A stretch of DNA of 64,000 nucleotides from Asterella californica (GCA_036924285.1 JAYKYS010000001.1:8953501-9017500); one strand, 5' to 3'. Positions 11,033-22,590 are shown, counted from the first letter of the stretch. Notes: generated by a model from the letters alone, not told the origin. Numbers and translations: made by a program.

Positions 11033-14000
11033 TTACTTAAAGACTTTACTAGAGTTAACAAGGATTTGAATTAATTTATCGATCAATATGTGCTGCATTC
11101 CGGCAGGGCTTACACTCGCTAATTAAAAATTCTATCAATATAATTGATTTATGGTTATTAAAGCTAAAATATGTACATGTTGAGTTACAGTAATGATCAA
11201 TAGTTACCTAGAATAAAAGCAAGTATATATATTCACCTTTTCTCTCTGAAGACGGAAGAGGGAAGAAAACGAACGTTAATTCATAACAGATATTTTTCTC
11301 GTAGGTAACAAATTAGAAAACATATAAAAGTAAATTTGATAATTCACTATCCTTCAACTTTCTTTGTATGTGGACACATCATGTATAGTTTTATTCTTGC
11401 TTCAGATATAAGCCCCCACCGGAAGTTCAAAAAATAAACTGAACTATTAATAATACATTTAACATATTTTAATCAACTGTCCTCTTTTAGAGGACGTTGG
11501 ATATGGGTCAGTCTGCTATGTGTCCAGTTCTGCGTTTAATTATTTGTCTTTTTAGGTGCACGTTCATGGTTATCTGGAGATTAACCAGTACCATAGTCGA
11601 ATTAACCACCCGTGGTTGTCCTTTACGCTTCGTGGCTCAGAAAGGGAGTCGGGATGCATATTTATTATTTTACCGTTACTGATGCAAGGTAACGACAGCT
11701 ATAGTTTAATAATATCCTCTGAGCACCCCCTGCCTGAATTAGTTAAGAAAGTTCCACTAAATAATATACATACAGATTACATTTCTTGCCCAGGAGAAGA
11801 AGAAAACAGTACAAACAGGCCACACAATTATCATGAGAGATTGGCAGAAAACTTGCTTCCGAAAACGAGAAAATGCTTAGTAAAAAATACATTAGCAACA
11901 TAGACTCTTCTTACTTACGGGGAAGATTGGTGCTCCAGAAAAAAAAATTTAGATAGTGACAAAGTGTATTAAATTTATTTGACTAAATTTAACTTGTTAA
12001 ATTAAAATTGTCAAATCTGAAATGCTAAAATTAAAACCACTTGATTACACGTTGTCAGTGCAGGTACAAAAAACCGATAAGCAACTCCCATAGACTTAAC
12101 CTCATTTTGTCATTAAGGTCTGGACTTTTCATGAATAAAAATATTTCTCAATTTCCTAGCTTTAATTTATAACCTAACCCTTCCAAGAACAAAAAAAAGT
12201 TAAAACATAAATTAAAAGTCATGTACATTCTCCATCTTCAGAACTTGGGTCAGAACTCAATACAAAGAGTGAGTTTATTAATAAAATATGCACAAGGAAA
12301 AAACAATAGTCACGGAATCTTGGACAATGGGCGAAAGCATGATCCAGCAATATGGCGAGAGTGAAGAAAGGCAATGCAGCTTGGCGCTTCTTCCACCTGC
12401 TTGTTCAACTAGGAGAGGATGAATCATATGCATTCCAGACGAAGAGATGTAGTCCAACATATTTATTGAGCACTACTAAATTTATGTGATGTATAGATTA
12501 AAAGTTTCGTGATTTATTGCTAATAAGTAGGTTTTAAGTAGTTTTCCCTCCTCGTTTCTATCTGGACTCTGGAGTAAATGGTGGTAAAATATCCATTTCT
12601 TTTGCTCTTTCTATCTCCATTTCTATTTCTATATTTCCCTTTAATCTCTCTCTCTCTTTTTCTTTCCTTTTCTTTGCTTCGTTGCATCGTGTGCATATTT
12701 TGCTGGGGAAGTTACACAGCACAGAATTCCGGTGGAATTTGGAAATGAAGAAATTAATTTAAATGCAGTAGATAAAATTAAGCTCGCGCTCCCCTCCGGC
12801 TAGAAAGTGATAACATTTGTGTCATCATGATGTGGAGTGGTTTAGTCAACAGATACCACTTGAATATTTATTATTAGTGAGTTTTAAATAAATAATACCT
12901 GAAATTTTCTGATTATAAACAGTCAATCATAGATTATTCAAATTATGCGTATTAACATTTAGATTGTTATTATTAAACTTGAAGATATAATCATTACAAA
13001 CCACTGAAAAAAGAACTGATGAAACTCCGAAGTCGTTAACGGTCCTAGGCGAGGGGTGGCGGTAGGCATAGGAAGGATCGAGAGAGCTCGGGAGCCACCA
13101 CTTGAATCTGGAAAATGGCCGTACTTCCCGCTTACTAACCGTGAGTAAGGAGCGAGCTGCTTACTGTAAACGGCTCCTTACTTTGTTTTGAGCGCTCTTC
13201 GAGTTTCCGAACCTCGCGAACGTTACTCACTAATCTAAGAGTGGTTCTACTAGATGCATCTCAGCAGATTGATGGATGCGCTTGGATGGCAGATTCCACA
13301 TTATTTACTCTCCAATTTATTTTACGTGTTTGAATATGCATCCAAATTGTATATTTTAGAAAACAGAGGAGAAAGAGAAACGTTTAAATAGGTAACCAAA
13401 ATAATCATGGACATTTGGCTGACAACCACACTAAAAAATATTTAATGAAAAATGCAATGTAGAAAATTTTTGTTCACGTGACCATGAGAAAAAACACTAC
13501 TCAACAGAGTTTATAAATTGTGACTTCTGTAAAAGTTCTCCAAATTAATTTCACTAAATTTAAATTTTTAAATTTAAATCACTAAATTTTAAATTCACTT
13601 GATAACTTGATTATATATGTTCACTTCATTTATACAAAACCCGTAACCCGGAAGTGACTCATGATCACGTGAACAAAACTTTTCTCTGATATAAAAATAT
13701 GTCACTCTCACGAGTTAAAATATTTTTAATTTGTAAGCTTTAATTTATAGCTTTGTATATTCCCCTCTTAAAAACTGAATCTTTGCATACGTCATTCATT
13801 GTACAGTGGTGGTATCAAAGTTCAGAAGAAATGTTCTCCAAATAAACCGAACCCTTGTCACATCCAAACAATGTTTCCAGTCCCAACGTATTGTAGACCT
13901 TCTTTTTCCCCCAAATAATATATGGTAGTTGGTACCCCCTTGAAACCCGAGGCGAACAGACTTTTGTTTTAGGAATGGCAAATACATTTCTAAGTGACAA

Positions 14001-14299
14001 TTCTTTTTCTCTAGCTTCTTTTCTCTTTATATTTCCTTTTTTTTTCCTTTTTGTGAGGTACTTTCGGAAATTCATCAGAACTTAAAACGAATCCAGAAAT
14101 GCTGAGGTACATTTCTTAGTGACACTTGATAATCCGAACACTGAATATTATTATTTGTGAGTCCGTGTATGGTATTAGCAACATATGGCTGTACATGTAG
14201 CCGCTAAGCCTAACAGATTGTCATCATCAAACGTAGACTCCAGATTATAATGATCAAATTAAAAGGTTCCATACTATATCAGACATATATTCATGGAGA

Positions 14300-14400
14300 A
14301 TGCATATTTCACTTCCTCCATCGAACGATGGAGGAGGCAAATATGGAGAAATTTAATTTATTACCTAACTCTTCTTATTAGATTTTAATAAATTAAATGA
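14300..14400 (-). repeat. dispersed two-hairpin module, copy 1 (inverted)
   Basis: Read on the minus strand, an AT-rich hairpin (TTTAATTTATTA... pairing with TAATAAATTAAA) is followed by a second hairpin. The second is built on CCTCCATCG-TT-CGATGGAGG and flanked by CATATTTG. The same pair in the same order is seen on the plus strand at about 27,050-27,180, 39,808-39,900, 48,405-48,515 and 58,479-58,640. Confidence 0.7.
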
Positions 14401-14931
14401 TCATTAAATTAATTTATTAATAAGTAGAGATCTTCGGAGTTGTAGGTTTAGAAGCGTGACAGTCTACTTAAATCTTATGGTTTATATATTGGTCTTCTCA
14501 TGTTTTCAAGCATTTACTAATGGTTAATATTTATAAAATATTTTGATTATTTATTTTCACTTAGTATATAAATTTTTTAATACTTACATATTTCCCCGAT
14601 AACAATAAGCAAGCAGAAGCTACCAAAAGGTCATCGATCATGCATATTCAGTTTGGTTATAAAGGCAAGGTAAGTTCAAAAAGGGAAATATTTTTTTACT
14701 GTATAGGTCAAATATCTACTAAATAGTATCAACAGTAAACCGAACAAAGTTTAATGGAACAGAATAAAGGAGGTACGAAAGTATTAAGGTGGACTTAGGT
14801 AACTGCAGAACAGGATACTCGCAATGGTTAACTAACAGTCAAGTGGCCTAACAAGTGGCTGCAAAAGCAATGCTATTACGAGGTTAAGGGCAATGGCATA
14901 CTTGTTTCGTGATTGAACAAAGAACCTTCAG

Positions 14932-15490
14932 GAATAATTTACTAGCAAACATTCGAGAGGTGTAACTTGTATGGATGTCCGGTTACCTCCATAGTAGCCT
15001 AAGGGGACTATTGATGAGGTACTGATACAACTATTGCTAGAGGATATAATCAATGTAAAAAGCTGTAGATACTACAGTGTTTGGTTACCAAAATCTTAAT
15101 GAAAATGAAGTATTTGTTTTTCTGTAACAATCTGATCATGAACAAAAGCAACTAACCTGTCTAGTTAACCTATATTTCATTTTCGCCCGGAAAATAGATA
15201 ACCTATGCTTTGGAGACGTGGATGCACTGATTTGAAAAGATCTCTACATTGGACTTCTAAGAATAATATATAATCTAATGATGATCTTTACCACTTTAAT
15301 ACTACTATAGTAATCATACCACTTTGAATATACGTATTTCTACTTTTACTCAGTTATAAGAATTGATACTAAAGCTATTCATTATGTCACAATGCCGTCT
15401 TTAGTTGCAGATTTTAGATGAGATAAATTAAATGATGTCTCTGGAAAAGATAAGCTAAGAAGTTATTTCTATTCGCGATCTACAGAAGAT
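14932..15490. repeat. left LTR-like direct repeat
   Basis: This stretch matches 23,041-23,630 in collinear order. Shared blocks are GGTTACCTCCATAGTAG, GATACAACTATTGCTA, ATGAACAAAAG, GTGGATGCACTGATTTGA, TCTCTACATTGGACTT, ATACCACTTTGAATAT and TTAGTTGCA. The pair flanks the internal repeat copy B, with a Harbinger nested inside, as LTRs would. Exact TG/CA ends and a target duplication could not be fixed by eye, so a large direct duplication is the alternative. Confidence 0.7.
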
Positions 15491-16911
15491 TGGTAAGTGT
15501 TTTGCAGGGGAGAGAGTACGTAAGAAAGAGTCATTCAGTGCTACTATCAGGACACAGACTCGGGGTTAGCATTCCATAATCTGTACTTGAAGGTCGCGAA
15601 GTACAGATTGTCTCGATCTGGATAACTAGCATGCTAAGAAGATATCCAGAATCGAAGAATAATTTAACGAGATTACAGGAAAACAGAGAATTGGCAATCT
15701 GAACATGACTGCATGTGCAGCAAAAGCGTGGTTTTCAATACTCAGAATTGTTGAGTATGACTATGTGTCATTTGGAAAGCAAATTCATCAGTGCTGAAGA
15801 ATCATTTCTGTACCTTGCAACCGGAAAGCTAAGTGTATGGAGATATTACTCAGCTTTCGGATTCCAAATCAGACAAGCGGACCACGAACAAGAAACTCAG
15901 TCGAGAAGAAATATGGAGAATTTATTTTCTGTTTACGATGCAAAATGACAACGGAAATGGAGATATCTATCCAGAGAAGATCTACAAGTTCGGCTATTCT
16001 TCACTGGTTCTAGTCACTTGCCGAACCAAGGAAGAATCTAGTTAAAGGTAACGGAGAGAAGATTTTACAACTATCTGCTAAAGAAAAAAATTTCTTGCGA
16101 TTAGTCAGAAGCATCTGCCGAGATCTTTACAGCAAAAGGTGCCGTAAGCAACAAAATACATTTCACTGATGATTTCAAATAAAATAAAATAGCCAGTGGA
16201 AAGTTAGAATTGGGACAAAAAGAAATTACAGATGGAAAAGTGGGACTAAAAAATGAAAAATTTGCGGTTTATAGTAGAGTGAAGGCTTGGTGGAGTTCGA
16301 GATAGTCCAAAAGTGCTCCTGAGTCTAATGATGAACAATCCTACAAACCTGGAAACTAATCTAATGGATACATTGATTATATTCTTGTACTTTTGAATCA
16401 TTTCATTGAGTACAAGAGTTTTATAGACAATATATTTTCCTGGTTAGATAGATAGTATAGAACTTGCAGAACTACTTTTTACGTTCCACTGTCAAGTTTT
16501 CAGGTATATACATATAAATTCTATATTTTTCCTTTTCCTCATACACTTCCGGAAGATGTAAAGAAGTATGTATGATATAATATCTTTGCAGCTTTTGTTA
16601 AATTGCTTCCAACTCAATCTGCATATCACTGCGAAGACTGACGATTTGTGAAGTCAAAGCTATACAGTCAATGAGAAGAACTCGACTTGTGTTTCAGTTT
16701 TCTATAAATTAAACAAATGGTAATGTCAGTTCGAAGTTGACTTGTTCCGTTATCCAAGAGCTTTACAGATGCAAAGTCAGCACTCGCTCTAGACTTCGTT
16801 GCATCTGGCTCGTCCATCTGCCGTCGTCAAGTTGAAGTGTGTTATCAGATGTGTTTGCTACGACACATCAGCAACCATTTAAACTGAAGATCCCCTTCAC
16901 TATTGATCTAA
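15491..16911. mobile_element. repeat copy B, internal part left of the Harbinger insertion
   Basis: Similar to copy A (8.55-10.05 kb) but without the inverted duplication; the loop sequence around 16,020-16,085 runs in the opposite orientation to copy A. It contains an 11-bp inverted repeat at about 15,580-15,611 (AATCTGTACTT / AAGTACAGATT). Short open frames at 15,715-15,948 and 15,833-16,045 have no recognisable domain. The copy is interrupted after 16,911 by the Harbinger and resumes at 22,962. Confidence 0.7.
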
Positions 16912-16944
16912 GGCCGTAACCGCACCCACATTAACGAAGCCGGT
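16912..16944 (+). repeat. Harbinger left terminal inverted repeat
   Basis: All 33 bases match the reverse complement of 22,929-22,961, and the next base differs. The TAA immediately outside is the target-site duplication. Confidence 0.97.
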
Positions 16945-17169
16945 TTTTCCCCAGCCGCGTGTGACCGTTACGGTTGGAGATAGACGTGTTCACCGCACAG
17001 TACCCGGTTGCAGTCTCCGCGGCCGCAGGAAGCCGGTCCGTACGCTTAATTCGCAGTTTGCAGACGGGCTCGAAAATGGTGGGGTCTGGGAGAAGGCACA
17101 GTTTTTCGGCCTTCCGCACGAGTATGGTCTCTCCCTCGCGCATGTGAATTTAACACGAATTCCTAGCAT

Positions 17170-18610
17170 GTGCTGCGATGGAGCGGGAAGGCACTAGCTC
17201 CTCGAGCAATTCGATGTCCACATGTGCAGAGATGGAGCGGGAAATGTCCGAGTCACCAGAGTCTCGCATTCGCGGTAAGAGAATCGTATCGCTGTGTGTA
17301 TGAGAAGAGAGAAATGACTTCTATTGCGATTCAGTTGCTAGCGTTGTGTGAAGCCTCTCCAGCATTTGCAGTTTCGTTTGTAATTTACAGTGTCGTAACG
17401 TTACTTTTATTTTCGAGCCTTGTTAAGTGGAGAGTGCAAATGGCTTTGAGACGAAGGGTTTTAGAACTGTTTGATCTCGTTGCAGATGAGCCTCCCGTGC
17501 CTGTAGAGACACAACAAGATGATTCGAATGGGATAGTTCTGAGTCCCGACAGTCAAATTCGACATGAGCTTCCATTTCGTTTTCAGGCTGCTGCACATAA
17601 TGATCGAGTATATGCACCACCTCCGAATCTTCATGAAATCATGGGAAGTCCTCTCGACGACGTTGTTGGAGCTGAGGAGGCAGTACGAGATGAAGGAGTG
17701 TCACGGATACCAGTTGCCAGCAATAACGTTCGATTGCATTCCATCCCAATTTCTGAGGTCGATGCTACCTCTGAGCCAAGCTCACCGCTGCCAGGTAATT
17801 GTCATAAGCAGAGTAGGTTTGTGTGGCAAGATTGGCAAGTGCTGCACCTGATTGAGGCGAAGCGATTAGAGCATGAGGAGCAGAATAGGAGTTCAGGTCT
17901 CAAGAAGATGATAACGGCAGTGAGCAAGCTTCAGCAGGTTCAGTCGTTCCTTCGTGCAAAAGGTGTGGTTATCACGGACATAACTGTGATAAAGAACAAG
18001 TGGGAGACAGTGATAACCGGGTACAGAAAAATTCGAGATCACAACAAGGTCTCTGGAAATGCCCCCTACACCTCGTTGAGTCGGCAGACGTGAAGAGAAG
18101 AAACTCCCCTTGAATTATCCTATGCACCACTATCCGCTCATTGACTGTTGGTATGGTCTCCAACCTGGCACCACCCCGCCGTGCATGGCCGAATCGCTCA
18201 CTCCGAGTAATGGTCCTGCAGGTCCAGATAGTGATGATGTTCAACCGCCCCCTCAACCGGGTCCTCAACCCGGTCCTCAGGATTCAGAAGTTCGGAATTC
18301 TACAGATATAGATGCCGAGGAGTCCAGTCGTCATAACTCAGGAAAACGGAAGCGTGAAATGAGCCGCAGTGCTTCTGCTTTGAACCAAACTCTCACTTGT
18401 TTTTCGAGTTCCATAGTTGAGGTAGAGAAACAAAAACTTGAAATTGATAGAGAGAAGTTGAGTTTGTATAGAGAACTAGAAGCTCAGAAACTCCAGCAAG
18501 AGAAGAGCAAACAAGAAGGGGCTAATGTTCGTTCGAGCCAAATTGTTAGTGTGTTAGATAAGATGGCAGGAGCACTGGCTGACATTGGCAGCGCCTTGAT
18601 CAGAAACTAA
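17170..18610 (+). pseudogene. Harbinger Myb/SANT-like (trihelix) DNA-binding protein, frameshifted
   Basis: Harbinger elements pair a DDE transposase with a Myb/SANT-like partner that binds the transposon ends and helps nuclear import. The frame from 17,170 to 18,093 ends in a trihelix-like region (WQDWQVLHLIEAKR ... IKNKWETVITGYRKI). At 18,070-18,090 the frame breaks and the continuation KKLPLNYPMHHYPLIDCWYG, typical of this family, is one frame over and runs to 18,610. The C-terminal part carries a proline-rich spacer (PPPQPGPQPGPQ) and a charged coiled-coil (VEVEKQKLEIDREKLSLYRELEAQ as a region). A hydrophobic stretch near the N-terminus (about 17,360-17,430) is unusual, and the true start may be ATG 17,314 or 17,440. 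One indel or a sequencing error explains the break; a very short intron is less likely. Confidence 0.8.
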
Positions 18611-18810
18611 AGAGTTCATAATATTTTCACTGTTCTAGTTCTCATCGGTATCTACACTCCGAACATGAAGCTTCTACAGTTTCTTCATTCCGAATTTTTA
18701 GCCAATTTTTCCTGTTACATGCAGATGATGTACTCGAATTATCCCAATGTGATGGTGTGTTGTCTTGGATGTTTCACTCGTCACTGAGTTTCATTTCGAA
18801 CTGCTGAGTT

Positions 18811-19115
18811 GTTTGCAAGTTTCACTAGTTCATAAGAATCTATCGAGTTTCAGGTCAGAGAGCATGTTTTTTTGTTTCACTTACTTACTGTTTAGAATTC
18901 GAGTTGTCTACTGAGTTGTTTGCAAGTTTCACTTGTTCATCAGAAACTATCGTGTTTCAGGTCAGATACCATGTTTCTTGTTTCACTTACTTACTGTTTA
19001 CAGTTCGAGTTGTGAGTTGTTTGCAAGTTGAGGCTCTCCATAAGAATCTATCTTGTTTCAGGTCAGACAGCGGCTTTCTAGTTTCACTTACTTACTGATT
19101 TAAATTCGAGTTGTA
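18811..19115. repeat. three ~101-107-bp tandem units between the Harbinger ORFs
   Basis: Units start at 18,811, 18,918 and 19,019, each beginning GTTTGCAAGTT and containing AGAATCTATC/GAAACTATC, GTTTCAGGTCAGA and TTTCACTTACTTACTG. They sit between the Myb-like ORF and the transposase, where a promoter or leader would lie. Confidence 0.9.
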
Positions 19116-20496
19116 TACTGAGTTTCTGTTCGAACTGTTGTCCTCTTCTGCTGAGTTTCTGTTCGAACTGTTGCCTTCTTCTGCTGAGTTCAAGTTCGAA
19201 CTGTTGTCTTCTTCTGCAGATATGAAGGCTATCTTGGGGATAGTGACTACAGCGGTTGTGCTCGTTACAGAAATTGTGGCCGAGTGGGTGAGAGTTGAGG
19301 AGGAAGAGGATGATGTCTCAGAATCGTGGTTTGATATTATGGCCGTGCATGACTCTGTCACGCGAGTTGTCTTCATGGCACAACAACTAATCGTTCAGCA
19401 TCTCGAGCAGACTGAACATTATACATGGTGGGTGAAGCCTAGATCTTTAATATGGTTTGACTACTATCTCATGAAGAGTTATGAGGAAGATCGATGGATT
19501 AGAACCCTCCGAATGCCTAAGGCATTGTTTCTTCAGCTTGTCACTCTACTTGGGCCACATGTATCAAAAGCAGATACTCATTATCGGAAAGCAGTCCCTG
19601 CCGAGGTTCGAGTTGGGGCAGCATTACTCAGACTGACCTCAGGCATGACTCATTTTCAGGTGGGCGAAAGGTTCGGTATAGGAGAGACCACCTCTCAAGA
19701 AGTTTTTGCAGATGTTGTTACTGCTGTGAATGGGGTCCTTGGTCCTCAGTTCATCCAATGGCCTACTGGATCAGCTATGGAACGAGTGTCTCAGGGGTTT
19801 TTTAGGAAAGCTGGTCTCCCAAATTGTCAAGGTGCCATAGACGGCTCACATATTAAAATCAGAGCCCGGCCAGCCAGAGAGCTTCCTGGAGAATATTACA
19901 ATAGAAAACAGTACCACAGCTTAGTGTTGCAATGTGTGTGTGACACAGAAGGACGTTTTCTCGATGTCAGTTGCGGCCGGGCAGGCTCAAACCACGACTC
20001 TCGAGTTCTTCGAACCTCAGCCTTGTGGACCCATATTCGAGACTGCAAAGTGTTATCAGAGCCCATAGTTACACTACCTAATGGATTTCAGCTTCACCCG
20101 TATTTGTTAGGAGACTCCGGTTACATGTTGGAAAGGTGGTTAATGCCTCCATTCTCATTGAACCCGGGGTCACCACATGTACATAGATTATTTACAGAAC
20201 GTCAGATAAAAGGTAGAGTTTGTATTGAGCAAGCCTTCGGTGTTCTGAAAGGACGCTTTGCAATTCTTAGTGTTGGGATCAGCAGTAGCGTGAAATGGGC
20301 AGCTGAAATAGTGAAGTGTTGTTGCGTGTTACATAATTTTCTTGTGCACCATAGAGTTGTGGTTTGTGTAGATTCGGCTGTCACCATGTCCTCTGTGACT
20401 GCGAGGCCGGATCATATTCATAACTCTGTCAGGTCGAGTGGCAGTGAAGCTAGAGAAGCTTTAGCTGCATTGTTGGAGTCGTCTTCAGCTCCTTGA
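19111..20496 (+). CDS. PIF/Harbinger DDE transposase
   Basis: This is the endonuclease that cuts the element ends and joins them to TWA targets. The frame is open for 461 codons. ATG 19,222 (424 aa) is the more natural start because the 5' part is a 33-bp repeat, and CTTCTGCAG just before it could be a splice acceptor. Family landmarks are in order: a helix-turn-helix-like segment (RVGAALLRLTSG ... FQVGERFGIGETT), then GAIDGSHI (first D, codon at 19,840), LLGDSGYM (second D, 20,113) and RVCIEQAFGVLKGRF (E, 20,227). The D-D and D-E spacings (91 and 38 residues) fit the family. The C-terminal CCCVLHNFL is also typical. No internal stop is seen, so the enzyme may be functional. Confidence 0.93.
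   Translation: MYTEFLFELLSSSAEFLFELLPSSAEFKFELLSSSADMKAILGIVTTAVVLVTEIVAEWVRVEEEEDDVSESWFDIMAVHDSVTRVVFMAQQLIVQHLEQTEHYTWWVKPRSLIWFDYYLMKSYEEDRWIRTLRMPKALFLQLVTLLGPHVSKADTHYRKAVPAEVRVGAALLRLTSGMTHFQVGERFGIGETTSQEVFADVVTAVNGVLGPQFIQWPTGSAMERVSQGFFRKAGLPNCQGAIDGSHIKIRARPARELPGEYYNRKQYHSLVLQCVCDTEGRFLDVSCGRAGSNHDSRVLRTSALWTHIRDCKVLSEPIVTLPNGFQLHPYLLGDSGYMLERWLMPPFSLNPGSPHVHRLFTERQIKGRVCIEQAFGVLKGRFAILSVGISSSVKWAAEIVKCCCVLHNFLVHHRVVVCVDSAVTMSSVTARPDHIHNSVRSSGSEAREALAALLESSSAP
19119..19219 (+). repeat. 33-bp in-frame triplet repeat upstream of the transposase
   Basis: Three copies of a unit encoding EFLFELLSSSA-like 11-mers (EFLFELLSSSA, EFLFELLPSSA, EFKFELLSSSA) precede ATG 19,222. The period is a multiple of three, so the frame stays open through it. 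It could be leader sequence or an N-terminal extension. Confidence 0.9.
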
Positions 20497-21144
20497 GGTT
20501 TCAAGGACCCTTGAGGTATGTTTTTTAATTTCGCTTCCAGACCTCCAGAGTAGTGGTGAAGTGACAGAATGATATTATACTTTCGAAATGGACTACAGAA
20601 GGATATTATACTTTCGAGTTCTAACTTGAGTACTCTTCGCTAATATGGTTTCACTTTTTCGAGACTACGAGGACATCTCGCTATTAGACTTGAGCTGATT
20701 TCGCAGAGATGTAACCAAGCTTCGAATATGGTCTGGACTGATTGAAGGTAGTGGTTGAAGCAAGTGGTTGAAGCAACTTCGAATGCATACTCCAAGTCAC
20801 AAAAGAATTCACCATTTTTAGGCTGTAGTGGTTTAATGTAACAGGTCAGCGTGAGGTCGAAGAAGGTTGGGTATATTTGGAGGTACGTAAGTGTCTTCAC
20901 GAAGAGTTATGAATTCAGTCCTTCAGCGTCACCGTTCACTTCATCGTCTTCTGATCGAATTTCGCTTTCGCTTGGATGTTTCACTTCATCGTCTTCTGAT
21001 CGATAGAATTCGAATTTTCGGACAGCTAGACAGCATGGGTCAGAACTCCGACCCATAGCGAGTGCGATTTGGTGATGTTTCTTCATTTCGATGTTCAGTG
21101 AAGCAGCAGACTGATATTCGTATGGATTTTCTGCAGGACGGCCA

Positions 21145-21600
21145 ATGTGGACCCTGGAGTCAGACTTACCTCCACAGCCGAGGTTCGACCACGACTGGTG
21201 TGCAGATGAGCCTCTGCCCGTAGTGCAGGTACATCGAGTTGAAGGTTCAGATAAGTGGGAGGTTGTTGGTGCAGAGCTGACTTGGGGGTTGGAATTCGAC
21301 CCAGAAGAGTTGAAGACGATGTTTCCTGTGTGGCACGAATTGTGCTTGCAGTGGTGGGAAGATGCATTACATGTCGGCGAGGAAATAGATTTCGATTCTA
21401 TCTTCGAGCTTTCGATGCTTATATGTGCCGGGTTCGCAGTCACAAGTCACAAAGCCCAGCGAAAGCTTGTGAAGAAAAAGATCGAAGATTTATTTGCAGC
21501 TCACTCAGTAGCTCACGTAGACCCAGTGTTACTTTACGGGGTGGACGCAGAGTTCCCGTGCCCTCTAGATTGTGTAGACTGTTCAATTCCCTGGGAATAG
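21145..21600 (+). CDS. third Harbinger ORF, 151 aa, unknown
   Basis: I do not recognise this protein. It is acidic and tryptophan-rich (WTLESDL, HDWCADEP, SDKWEVVGAELTWGLEFD, LCLQWWEDALH), with a more basic alpha-helical stretch near the C-terminus (HKAQRKLVKKKIEDLF). It lies downstream of the transposase in the same direction and wholly inside the terminal repeats. A 178-codon open frame on the opposite strand (20,907-21,443) overlaps it; the plus-strand frame looks more protein-like in composition. It could be a captured host fragment or a lineage-specific accessory protein. Confidence 0.5.
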   Translation: MWTLESDLPPQPRFDHDWCADEPLPVVQVHRVEGSDKWEVVGAELTWGLEFDPEELKTMFPVWHELCLQWWEDALHVGEEIDFDSIFELSMLICAGFAVTSHKAQRKLVKKKIEDLFAAHSVAHVDPVLLYGVDAEFPCPLDCVDCSIPWE

Positions 21601-21910
21601 GGAGGTACTTCGATATGTACATATCGTTGCCTAGGCAACCTGCAATGTGGAACTCCACCTTTCCTTCTTCAAGACTTGAGAATATTGTATATAAATTTCG
21701 CTTCATTTCGCACTGCTGCTTACCGTCTGAGTTTTTATGATCTCGAAAATTTCCATCGTTGTATCTACTGTCAATGACTTACCGGTTTCTTTTACTGTTG
21801 AAGGACCCCTCCGGTTTAACGTACACCTTGTTACTGTCGCACGACTCACTGTTTGTTTGCGAGCAGTTTACCTTTACCTGCTGGTTTACATTTCTCGCAG
21901 TTTTCAGTCG

Positions 21911-22250
21911 CAGGTTCGATTTGCATCTCCAAGTCGTTGTTTACCTACACGAGCTGTTTACAGTCGCAGGACTCGATTTTTCGATTTTTCAGTCGCAGGT
22001 ATCTTTCCATCTCCAAATCGTCGCAGGTAACTTTGCATCTCCAAATCGTTGTTTACCTACACGAACAGTTTACAGTCGCAGGACTCGATTTTTCGATTTT
22101 TCAGTCGCAGGTATCTTTGCATCTCCAAATCGTCGTAGGTAACTTTGCATCTCCAAATCGTTGTTTACCTACACGAACAGTTTACAGTCGCACGCCTCAC
22201 AGTTTCTTTGCGAGCAGTTCACCTTTTTCTGCTGGTTTACATTACGAGCA
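21911..22250. repeat. ~112-bp tandem repeat in the Harbinger right half
   Basis: Units begin near 21,911, 22,024 and 22,136, each with CGCAGGT, TTGCATCTCCAA, CGTTGTTTACCTACACGA and CAGTTTACAGTCGCA. The first two also carry GACTCGATTTTTCGATTTTTC. The third unit diverges at its end. Confidence 0.9.
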
Positions 22251-22379
22251 CTTTTCAATCGCAGGTAACTTTGCATCTCGAAATGGTTGTTTACCTTTAC
22301 GAACAGGTAGACGGTTTGAAAGGGAGCTGTTTACGTTTACGACGAGGTTTACGTTACCACTTCTTTATAGTCGCAGGTA

Positions 22380-22590
22380 GCTACGAGGTGTTTACGCGCT
22401 GTTTACGAGCTGTTTACCTTACTTTCTGTTTACTTTCACGAGCAAATAATCCTTACGAGCCGTGAATCTTACGAGCTGTTTACCTTCACGAGCTTTAATT
22501 CTCACGAGCGTTAATCTTACGAGCTGTTAATTCTTACGAGCCGTTAATCTTACGAGCTGTTAATCTTACTTTGCTTTACTACCTTGTTTA
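22380..22590. repeat. subterminal TTACGAGC array
   Basis: A dense array of short degenerate units reading TTACGAGCTGTTAATC or TTTACCTTCACGAGC, roughly 15-25 bp each, lies about 350-580 bp inside the right terminal repeat. Clusters of short subterminal repeats in DNA transposons often serve as transposase or partner-protein binding sites; that role here is inferred. Confidence 0.85.

Larger units (their letters stand above)
10051..14900. other. AT-rich gene-free segment
   Basis: No gene recognised. Visible items are a (TAGC)4 run at 10,140-10,155, a perfect 15-bp hairpin at 10,998-11,032, a GC-richer patch of unknown nature at about 13,030-13,230, and an inverted-orientation copy of the dispersed two-hairpin module at about 14,300-14,400. 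The open frame at 11,556-11,903 has no recognisable domain. Confidence 0.5.

Noticed and set aside
20907..21443. 178-codon minus-strand frame in the Harbinger
   Set aside because: It is antisense to the third plus-strand ORF, Ser/Asn-rich and domain-free. The plus-strand frame has a more natural composition. I keep the minus frame only as a shadow.
21840..22590. CRISPR-like repeat array
   Set aside because: Units are contiguous, variable in length and lack unique spacers. They lie within a eukaryotic transposon, so they are tandem repeats and not CRISPR.
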